Of a DNA stretch of 14,615 bases, positions 7,313 to 13,865 are shown piece by piece. A program made the translations under genes and the position numbers. The first letter of the stretch is position 1, and every line of letters starts with the position of its first letter. This DNA is from Nitrospira sp. (GTDB lineage Bacteria; Nitrospirota; Nitrospiria; Nitrospirales; Nitrospiraceae), in NCBI GenBank assembly GCA_005116795.1, contig SWDL01000246.1, positions 1 to 14,615 of the forward strand, in the 5' to 3' direction. A model generated the notes under the pieces. The model saw only the letters and a program-made list of their open reading frames with translations, searched no databases and was not told the DNA's origin.

Positions 7313-8910
7313 GGGTTGACTTTTGCTCCTCCCGGTATCCCTTTCCCCTCTCCGGACAATTGAGGCGAGGCGGCCTCGGGTGAGGGGTCTTTGAAAAGGA
7401 ATTTAGCAAGCCGGTAGAACACCTTGGCTCCCTTTCGGTAGAACCAATCGACGTCAAGAAGAATCACTCGTATCTCCACTGGATGGAGCCCAGCTAAAAT
7501 AAGGAGACAGAACGCCAACACTGCGAACGACAGCAACTGGAACTGGTCCAGCACATGGGCTCCCGTGTAGGGCTGATAATCGACCGGATGCGGAAGGATG
7601 TTATAAAGGGGGCCGGGCACTAGACCAATAAAGATGCATAAGAAGGCAGCCAGCCCCATGGCAAGGATCATATTGACGGGAGGCTCCTTTGTCCTGATCC
7701 CAGAGTCGTGGGCAAAAAACGCGTGATAGGGAATTTTGATGCCTGCATGGTGGAGGACACCTGCCGAGGCAAACAGCAAAACAAGCCAGAGCATGCCCAT
7801 CCCCTCATGGGTGGCTGCAGCCAATATCATTGATTTACTCACAAACCCGTTAAAGAAGGGGAATCCAGAGATCGATACGGCCCCGATGATACAAAAGAGA
7901 GTCGTCAGCGGCATGGTCTTATATAATCCGCCTAGGTCCGTCGCATTGCTCTTTCCTGTCTGATGCATCACGGCACCCATCGACATAAACAGGAGGGCCT
8001 TAAACAAAATATTGTTAAAGGCATGGGCAACGGCGCCGTTTACGGCCAGGGTGGTTCCTATTCCGATGCCGGCGACCATGAATCCGACTTGATTCACAAT
8101 GCTATAGCTGAGCACTCTCCTCAGGTCATTTTCAACAGCGGCATAAAAGATAGGGAATACCGTCATCGCCGCTCCAATCCATATCAAGACCTCTGTGCCT
8201 GGAAATGCTCTTGCCAGGGCATACACGGCTGCCTTGGTGGTCAAGGCGCCCAAAAAAACTGTCCCCGTAATCGTGGCCTCAGGATAGGCATCAGGAAGCC
8301 ACGCATGGAGGAGGGGGAAGGCACAATTGATGCCGAACCCAATCAATATCAGATAGGATGCGAATCCATTTAATCCGATCACTCCAAACTCGATAGAACC
8401 CGTCTGATGCACATGGATGATGATCCCGACGAGAAGGCAAAGACCTCCAAAGAGATGCACCAAGAGATATCTCATTCCTGCCGTATAAGACGCCTCGGTC
8501 CCTCTCGCCCAGATCAGATATGTTGAAGCGATCGTCATCAACTCCAGGGAGACAAAGAGAGACACAAGATCTCCGGCAAAGGTGGCGCCTAGAGCGCCTC
8601 CCGCGGCAAGGAAGGCTGCCACATGCTGTCCGTCCTCATTTTCTAGATGAAGGGCATAGAGGGTTCCTATAAAGGAGATGATCGTGAACATGTACCCGAA
8701 GATCCTACTCAGCCGGTCAACCCTGCCAAAGACGAGATCGTAATTCAAGAAACCGACAGTCCAGTGGATGCCTTCAGGGATACTCACAACGGTGATAAAG
8801 GCAATGGCGGGCAGCAGTAACAGATAGGCGGACTTGAGCCTCCCCTTCAGAAAGGGGACCAGGAATGCCCCGAGGATCAAGATTGCTGCGGGGGGAAGGC
8901 CGTTAATCAT
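7309..8910 (-). CDS. NuoM/MrpD-like proton-translocating antiporter subunit (second copy)
   Basis: This is a polytopic protein of 533 residues in the complex I/Mrp/membrane-hydrogenase antiporter family, with about 14 helices. Key family residues seen are Glu123 in helix 5 (Ser-Leu-Glu-Leu-Met), the His-Ala-Trp-Leu-Pro-Asp-Ala motif at 202-208, Lys226 in helix 8 (Thr-Thr-Lys-Ala-Ala), His296, Lys304 and Lys392 in later helices. The helix 7 lysine that normally sits seven residues before the HAWLP histidine is Asn195 here. A charged, Pro/Ser-rich cytoplasmic tail follows the last helix. The family moves H+ or Na+ when attached to a redox partner, or as part of Mrp. The start lies within the last codons of the preceding small gene (8-nt overlap), and the stop overlaps the bd-like oxidase start as ATGA. 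No complex I catalytic subunit or Mrp A/B/C/E/F/G gene is present nearby, so the redox partner is probably encoded in this cluster. Confidence 0.85.
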   Translation of the reverse strand: MINGLPPAAILILGAFLVPFLKGRLKSAYLLLLPAIAFITVVSIPEGIHWTVGFLNYDLVFGRVDRLSRIFGYMFTIISFIGTLYALHLENEDGQHVAAFLAAGGALGATFAGDLVSLFVSLELMTIASTYLIWARGTEASYTAGMRYLLVHLFGGLCLLVGIIIHVHQTGSIEFGVIGLNGFASYLILIGFGINCAFPLLHAWLPDAYPEATITGTVFLGALTTKAAVYALARAFPGTEVLIWIGAAMTVFPIFYAAVENDLRRVLSYSIVNQVGFMVAGIGIGTTLAVNGAVAHAFNNILFKALLFMSMGAVMHQTGKSNATDLGGLYKTMPLTTLFCIIGAVSISGFPFFNGFVSKSMILAAATHEGMGMLWLVLLFASAGVLHHAGIKIPYHAFFAHDSGIRTKEPPVNMILAMGLAAFLCIFIGLVPGPLYNILPHPVDYQPYTGAHVLDQFQLLSFAVLAFCLLILAGLHPVEIRVILLDVDWFYRKGAKVFYRLAKFLFKDPSPEAASPQLSGEGKGIPGGAKVNP

Positions 8911-9145
8911 AATAATCTTCTTTTCTCTTTAACAACTTGCGCAGGATATAATTTGAAGCCACAACGATCGTGACGTAGGCGACAAATCCATAGGCCCCAT
9001 AAAAGGAAGGATACCCTTCCCATGGAACCACAGGGTGTTTAGGGAAAAAAAGGTCCACGACAATGAGCAAGACAAGGAAGATGTAAAAACCCATCAAGAG
9101 TCTTTTTACATTGTGCGGTTGATCAAAAAAACGCCCTTCTTTCAT
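8903..9145 (-). CDS. Small two-helix membrane protein of the antiporter cassette
   Basis: The 80-residue product has two hydrophobic segments, about residues 17-33 and 47-66 (counted from the ATG at 9145), and ends in a very charged Lys-Arg-Lys-Glu-Asp-Tyr-Tyr-Asp. I have an impression of small proteins with this kind of C-terminus beside MrpD-like genes in other bacteria, but cannot name a family. A GGAG five bases before the ATG at 9145 supports that start; a GTG two codons upstream at 9151 is the alternative. Its end overlaps the following antiporter gene by 8 nt, so it is probably translated together with it and may be a helper subunit of the membrane arm. Confidence 0.75.
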   Translation of the reverse strand: MKEGRFFDQPHNVKRLLMGFYIFLVLLIVVDLFFPKHPVVPWEGYPSFYGAYGFVAYVTIVVASNYILRKLLKRKEDYYD

Positions 9146-9168
9146 TGACACTCCGTTCTGTTAGGCAT

Positions 9169-9297
9169 TTAGAAGGTGCGCCACATAATGACAACGAGGT
9201 AGAAGACCGCTATTGAAAAAACGATATAAAAAATCGTTCGATATCCAGGTTCTGTCTCATGCCCGAGCTCTGTTCTCCCTTCTTTCTCTTTGTTCAT
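9169..9297 (-). CDS. 42-residue single-helix membrane protein
   Basis: A short frame from ATG at 9297 to TAA at 9169 encodes 42 residues. A hydrophilic, Glu/Lys-rich N-terminus (about residues 1-20) is followed by one strongly hydrophobic helix (about 22-38) and a short Trp-Arg-Thr-Phe end. Its ATG overlaps the stop codon of the preceding antiporter gene as ATGA, and the next small gene starts 23 nt downstream. The tight coupling and lack of any other use for this gap argue that it is real. It is too short for family assignment; an accessory subunit bridging the two antiporter proteins is the obvious guess. Local G+C is very low (22 of 60 bases in 9181-9240). Confidence 0.72.
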   Translation of the reverse strand: MNKEKEGRTELGHETEPGYRTIFYIVFSIAVFYLVVIMWRTF

Positions 9298-10751
9298 CCC
9301 ACTTCCCCCATCACCACCCTGGCCAGCTCAAGGAAGACCGATGGCGCAAAGAATAAGACCAGTGTTCCTATCGCGGTAATAATCAATGCCACTACCATCA
9401 TGGTCGGGGCCTCCCGTCTTTCAGCGTTCTCGCCCGGCGGTAAGTCCCTGAAAAAAGCGGCATACACGATCGGCAGCAAATAAGACGCGCTCAGGATTGA
9501 GCTTGCGACGAGGACGGCAATGGCGGGGTACAGTCCTGCCTCGACCGAGCCAAAGACTAAATACCACTTGCTTATGAAACCTGCAAAGGGTGGAAAGCCT
9601 ATGAGGGACAGAGCGCCTAAGGCGAAGGCTGCCATTGTGAAGGGCATCCGTTTCCCAATGCCATTCAGCTCACTCACCCTGGTCTTACCCGAAGCCACGT
9701 AGATCGAGCCCGCACAAAAGAACAGTGTCACCTTTGCGATGGCGTGATTGACGATCTGTAGGATCCCGCCTGTTAAACCAGCCGGGGCTAACAGTGCCGC
9801 CCCGAGGAGTGTGTAAGACGCTTGGCCTATGGTCGAATAGGCAAGTCTGGCCTTGAGGTCATCCCTCGTCAGAGCCAGGACAGACGCGACGACGATCGTA
9901 AAGGAGGCAAGGACGACCAGTGGAAGTCCTAAATTGAGCTCTTTGAGCGTGTCCAGTCCAAAGAGGTAGTACGTCGCGCGCAAGATACAGAAGGCGCCGA
10001 CATCGACACCCGCTAATAAGGCGCACACCGGCATGGGAGCGACCATGGCCGCAGGCAGCCAGGCATGAAAAGGTATGATCGCCGCCTTGCTGATCCCGAC
10101 CAAAAAGAGAAGATAGGTGAGGGTGATCAGGATTGGATCTGCCTTGGAGGGGAAGATGCCCTTTGGATTAAAACCCAAGCTGCCGGAAAGAGCGTAGGCC
10201 AAAATGCCTGCGAGCAAAAAGAGTTTCGCCAGCATAAAGACATAAAAGATATACCTGTTCCCCTTGGTAAACGCCTCTTCGGTCTCTTTATGTACCACCA
10301 AGGCATACACAGAGAAGCCGATCAGCTCATAAAAGAGGTACAGGGTCATTAAATTGGCCGCAAAGGCCACCCCCATGGTGGCCGACAGGGTAATCGCAAA
10401 AGAGAGATAGTAGCGGGTCTGCGCTTGCTCCTTGAGGGAGCGCACGTAGCCGATGGAGTAGATGGTGATCAGGATCCACAAAAAAGAGGCTGCGGTCGCA
10501 AATGTAAGCCCCAAGGCATCAACCCGAAACGCGAAGGAGACACCGGAGGTTATAGAAAAGAGGGTATAGTTCAGCGTCTTTCCGGCAAGGACCGTGGGAA
10601 TCATGGTGAGAACAATGAGAAACTTCAGGGTCGCCGCCGCCAACGAACACCCCTCACGGATATTGGGCGACCTGCGGGTGACCAGGATGAGCGCCGCCCC
10701 AAGTAAAGAAACGGTCACGGCGAGGAAGGGTTTGATGGATTCAATTTCCAT
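9294..10751 (-). CDS. NuoL/MrpD-like proton-translocating antiporter subunit (first copy)
   Basis: This is a polytopic protein of 485 residues in the same antiporter superfamily, but of a different subtype from the second copy. Glu142 lies in helix 5 (Phe-Tyr-Glu-Leu-Ile), and Lys222 lies in helix 7, seven residues before His229 of the His-Ala-Trp-Leu-Pro motif. A NuoL/HyfB-like Ala-Met-Val-Ala-Pro-Met-Pro segment (235-241) follows. Later polar residues include His336, Lys340 and Lys395. In helix 8 the usual basic residue (Lys in NuoM, His in NuoL) is not apparent; the segment reads Leu-Leu-Ala-Gly-Val-Asp-Val-Gly and is about three residues shorter than relatives. The gene starts 46 nt after the five-helix membrane protein and ends in an ATGA overlap with the 42-residue gene. 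No strong Shine-Dalgarno is visible at the ATG. The likely role is ion translocation coupled to a redox partner encoded in this cluster. Confidence 0.85.
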   Translation of the reverse strand: MEIESIKPFLAVTVSLLGAALILVTRRSPNIREGCSLAAATLKFLIVLTMIPTVLAGKTLNYTLFSITSGVSFAFRVDALGLTFATAASFLWILITIYSIGYVRSLKEQAQTRYYLSFAITLSATMGVAFAANLMTLYLFYELIGFSVYALVVHKETEEAFTKGNRYIFYVFMLAKLFLLAGILAYALSGSLGFNPKGIFPSKADPILITLTYLLFLVGISKAAIIPFHAWLPAAMVAPMPVCALLAGVDVGAFCILRATYYLFGLDTLKELNLGLPLVVLASFTIVVASVLALTRDDLKARLAYSTIGQASYTLLGAALLAPAGLTGGILQIVNHAIAKVTLFFCAGSIYVASGKTRVSELNGIGKRMPFTMAAFALGALSLIGFPPFAGFISKWYLVFGSVEAGLYPAIAVLVASSILSASYLLPIVYAAFFRDLPPGENAERREAPTMMVVALIITAIGTLVLFFAPSVFLELARVVMGEVG

Positions 10752-10797
10752 GGCGGATACCGGCCATCATAGGAAGTCCCTTTCGAAATGGAGGCGC

Positions 10798-11730
10798 TTA
10801 GGGTTTCGGCGCCTCGGTCTTGGCAGGGGCGGTCACCTGCGTTTTGGCAGGCATCGACGCCGGACCCGTCGCGCCAGGCTTCAACGGAGGAACTTTGGCG
10901 CCACCCTTGGCCTTCGCCTTCTCCGGTTCTTTCGCCTCTTCCGCCGCCTTTGCCTCCAACGCTTTGATGGTCTCCTCAGCCTTGGCCAGCAACTTATCTG
11001 TCCGATTCAGCGCGTCAATGGGCTTGAGGGGCGGTGCGATCTTCGTGTCCGGTTTCTGGTACAGTTCATGAACATGGGGCGTGGTAACCGGCATGAAGCC
11101 CCAGAGCAGGAGCACCAGAGCGACGCCCGTCAGCGTAAAGACCGTGAGAAGGAGCGGCTGGTCTGTCGGCACTCGAGACAGATCCCATTGGCGTACGAGC
11201 CCCTGATAGGTTAAGTCCGTCGGCCGGCCGGCCGCCACTTGTCGTCGGACCATTCGCCCGAACAGGGAGAGGCCGATCATGAGCAGCAGGAGCAGCACCA
11301 GCGTCGTGGGGACGCTCCAGAGCACCAGTTCGATGCTGATCTTTTCTGCGATCGGGACGGCCTTCAAAAACTCCATGATCCAGGCGGTGACCGCCGTCGC
11401 CCCTTCCTTCGCATAGCCGACGGCGACGTAGGTCAGCGTGCCATAGATCGCGATCAGCAATGTCGCCTGCCACCAGAGGGTGAGGCCCAGCCCATCGGGC
11501 GGTTGGGTACGCAGCCGCTCCAGAAACACCGTTCTGGCAGCCACGCCATAGGCCCAGATGTCGAGGGGGATGGAGAGCACCAAGAGAAAGCCAAGACCCG
11601 GCATGTCCCAGGGGTGCATCCCGGCGGCCAATAGTAAGAGTCCGATCACGAGTTTGATCGGAACAGTCATCCAAAAGGCCGGCCAGAAGACCGCCAGGCC
11701 GAGTTTCATAGGCGATATCGTCTCGCTCAC
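10798..11730 (-). CDS. Five-helix membrane protein with Ala/Lys/Pro-rich tail, unknown function
   Basis: I do not recognise a family. The product (310 residues from GTG 11730) has about five transmembrane helices: near residues 10-36, 45-68, 84-105, 128-155 and 189-208. Short charged loops separate them. After residue 225 or so comes a helical, then low-complexity tail rich in Ala, Lys, Glu, Pro and Thr, resembling linkers found in Nitrospira cytochrome proteins of this window. No heme-binding motif is present. The start is uncertain: TTG 11742, GTG 11736, GTG 11730 and ATG 11709 are all in frame, and none has a strong Shine-Dalgarno. It lies between the bc-complex genes and the antiporter genes, so a structural or linking subunit is possible. 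Confidence 0.7.
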   Translation of the reverse strand: MSETISPMKLGLAVFWPAFWMTVPIKLVIGLLLLAAGMHPWDMPGLGFLLVLSIPLDIWAYGVAARTVFLERLRTQPPDGLGLTLWWQATLLIAIYGTLTYVAVGYAKEGATAVTAWIMEFLKAVPIAEKISIELVLWSVPTTLVLLLLLMIGLSLFGRMVRRQVAAGRPTDLTYQGLVRQWDLSRVPTDQPLLLTVFTLTGVALVLLLWGFMPVTTPHVHELYQKPDTKIAPPLKPIDALNRTDKLLAKAEETIKALEAKAAEEAKEPEKAKAKGGAKVPPLKPGATGPASMPAKTQVTAPAKTEAPKP

Positions 11731-11816
11731 GCACACACCCAACGATACATGCTGAAGGCTGACTGCTGAATAAAGAACGAGCCCCGAACGGTTGCCTTGA
11801 ATTCAGCGCTCACCGT

Positions 11817-12923
11817 TCAGTCCAGGAACTCTCGATTGATGATGGCCGACACGGTAAACACGAGAATCCCGACCATCACCAGGATCCAACTCACCAGGGC
11901 GATCGGTCTCTTGAAGATGTTCCGCTCGGGGCTGCGATCGATGAAGGGGAGCGCGGCCAGCAACGCCATGAAGAGACCCGGCAGCGCAATGGCGCCGAGG
12001 AACTGCCCAAACTCCCCTGCAAAAATCTTCAAGCGAAGCAACTGGAACAGAAACAAGAAGTACCACTCGGGCTCCGGATGATACTCGCCGGGATCCGGGG
12101 TGGCCTCTTCGAGCAGGACCACTGGTTCGATGAAGGCCAGACTGCAGACCGCGCCGAACACGGCCGACATGGCCACGATATCCTTCCAAATCTGACGCGG
12201 AAAGAAGTAGTCTGTCTTGGCCTTGAGTTCTTCCGGACTCCCTCGGAACGGTCCGGCCGGACCCGCTTTTCTAAAGAGGAAGATATGGAGCCCGGCCAAG
12301 GCCATCAGAGTCGCCGGCAGCACCATGACATGGATGACGAAAAAGCGACTCAGCGTCATCTGCCCCGGCGTAGGCCCGCCCTTGAGGAATCGCGCCATGA
12401 AGTCACCGACGATGGGCGTCTTGTCCATGATTTCGACGCCGACCGTCGTGGCCCAGTAGGCGCGCTGGTCCCACGGCAAGAGATAGCCCGTAAACCCGAA
12501 GGCCATGACGATCCCGAAGAGGGCCAGGCCCACCAACCAGATCATCTCTCTGGGCTTCTTATAGGCGCCCCAGAGAAAGACCTGGGACATGTGCGCGAAG
12601 ACCATCACGACCATGGCGGAGGAGCCCCAGAAGTGGTAACTCAGCAGGAACCACCCGTAATCGACTTCGTGGATGATGTATTGAGTGCTGGCGTAGGCAT
12701 GGTCGGCGCTCGGCACGTAATAGAACATCAGCAGGATGCCCGTGACCGCTTGCATGATGAAAATAAACAGGAGGGCGGACCCCAGGACGTAGGCCCAACG
12801 GGATCCGCCGGGGACCGGCTCGTTGAGCATCTTGGCCTGAAGTTTTTTTAGGCCGACCCGCTCATCGACAAACGCAATGACTTTTTCGATGGCGCTGGGC
12901 GCCGTCGCGCTGTGGCCGTTCAT
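11817..12923 (-). CDS. Cytochrome b of a b6-type bc complex (b6 and subunit IV fused)
   Basis: This is the membrane subunit of a quinol:cytochrome c oxidoreductase. The 368-residue protein contains four heme-ligand histidines: His97/His111 (13 residues between) and His198/His213 (14 between). The 14-residue spacing in the second pair is the cytochrome b6 pattern. The Qo-site PEWY motif is at 285-288, in the part equivalent to subunit IV, so the two b6f polypeptides are fused here. The residue equivalent to the cysteine that binds heme ci in cytochrome b6 appears to be Val46, so no heme ci is expected. Total length suggests seven rather than eight helices. The ATG overlaps the Rieske stop by one base (TGATG). 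It would oxidise menaquinol, or run in reverse in a nitrite oxidiser. Confidence 0.92.
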   Translation of the reverse strand: MNGHSATAPSAIEKVIAFVDERVGLKKLQAKMLNEPVPGGSRWAYVLGSALLFIFIMQAVTGILLMFYYVPSADHAYASTQYIIHEVDYGWFLLSYHFWGSSAMVVMVFAHMSQVFLWGAYKKPREMIWLVGLALFGIVMAFGFTGYLLPWDQRAYWATTVGVEIMDKTPIVGDFMARFLKGGPTPGQMTLSRFFVIHVMVLPATLMALAGLHIFLFRKAGPAGPFRGSPEELKAKTDYFFPRQIWKDIVAMSAVFGAVCSLAFIEPVVLLEEATPDPGEYHPEPEWYFLFLFQLLRLKIFAGEFGQFLGAIALPGLFMALLAALPFIDRSPERNIFKRPIALVSWILVMVGILVFTVSAIINREFLD

Positions 12924-13861
12924 CAGATAATCCGGATTTGGGATTTGGTTCCGGCCTTGAATTCCATATCGATGATTTCAATGTCGCCGCCGGCCGAGAT
13001 CTTGATCGGAAGCGGGTCGAGCGCACGCGGAGCCGGGCCATCCAGCACTTTCCCCGTTTGGTCATAGATGCTCAAATGGCAAGGGCACAGAAACACCTGG
13101 CCCAAGACCTTATGGGACCGCCACTTGAACCCGCACCCCAGGTGCGGACATTTTCCGGAGTAGACGACGAAGGGGACATCTTTCTTGTTGGTCCAAATGT
13201 GCCGGCCCGACGCGTCACGGAACTCCGTGTCCTTGCCATGATAGATCTTGTCGAGCGTCTCCGGTTTCGCCTTCAAGATCCAGACGTTTTTTTCGACGTC
13301 CGCTTCCGGCATGAAGGCTTCTTTGACCTTCTTCTTGAACTTGAACTGGACGCCCACGTCGTCGGTCTTGATTTTGCCGACGTTGCCGACCTTGAGCCAG
13401 GCATTATCGAAGGGCACATACATCGGCTTCATCAAGTACTTCAAGACCGGGAAGGCCAGCGGCAGGCCGATGAGGAAGCCGATGGCGTGGGTGAAGCCGG
13501 CGAAGAACGTGCGGCGCTTGCAGTCCTTTTCCAGCTCCGGCACGGGCACCAAGACCTCACCAGACTCGACGTGGACATGCTCTTCGAGATGCGCAATCTC
13601 CACATCATGAATCGTCACGTAGTCGTCGCGCTTGAGCACCGGAAACTGTTCGAGCTCCAAGGAGGCCACCCGCAGGCGGACCAAGGAGTCCGCAACATCC
13701 TGCACCCGCGACATGGGCACTTGACGTTCTGGAGAGGCCGCGCCATTGCCGATGACGATGTGGCTGATCTCGAGCGAGAGCGGATCGACAATGACCCGGG
13801 TGACTTCCCCGACCTCGCGATCCGTGCAGGCGACTTTCGATTTGAGCTTCGGCTGGTTCAC
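12923..13861 (-). CDS. Rieske iron-sulfur protein with N-terminal PRC-barrel-like domain
   Basis: This is the high-potential 2Fe-2S subunit of the bc complex. The C-terminal domain carries both cluster-binding loops: Cys-Pro-His-Leu-Gly-Cys (238-243) and Cys-Pro-Cys-His (259-262). Cys238, His240, Cys259 and His262 would be cluster ligands, and Cys243/Cys261 would form the stabilising disulfide. A transmembrane helix lies at about 118-140, directly preceded by Lys-Arg-Arg-Thr-Phe-Phe (115-120), a Tat-like motif. The first 110 residues do not belong to a Rieske protein; they look like a PRC-barrel domain (Glu-Val-Gly-Glu-Val-Thr-Arg-Val-Ile-Val-Asp). The start is GTG at 13861, four bases after the upstream cytochrome c stop, without a strong Shine-Dalgarno. 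The gene overlaps cytochrome b by one base, as expected for one complex. Confidence 0.9.
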   Translation of the reverse strand: MNQPKLKSKVACTDREVGEVTRVIVDPLSLEISHIVIGNGAASPERQVPMSRVQDVADSLVRLRVASLELEQFPVLKRDDYVTIHDVEIAHLEEHVHVESGEVLVPVPELEKDCKRRTFFAGFTHAIGFLIGLPLAFPVLKYLMKPMYVPFDNAWLKVGNVGKIKTDDVGVQFKFKKKVKEAFMPEADVEKNVWILKAKPETLDKIYHGKDTEFRDASGRHIWTNKKDVPFVVYSGKCPHLGCGFKWRSHKVLGQVFLCPCHLSIYDQTGKVLDGPAPRALDPLPIKISAGGDIEIIDMEFKAGTKSQIRII

Positions 13862-13865
13862 AGGA

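Noticed and set aside
11786..11818. GAACGGT/ACCGTTC inverted repeat at the end of cytochrome b
   Set aside because: A 7-bp stem with a 19-nt loop and no T-run; it includes the stop codon and could be chance. Not strong enough for an attenuator or terminator.
12078..12851. Plus-strand open frame of 257 codons opposite cytochrome b
   Set aside because: His/Asp/Arg-rich shadow of the cytochrome b frame with no family features.
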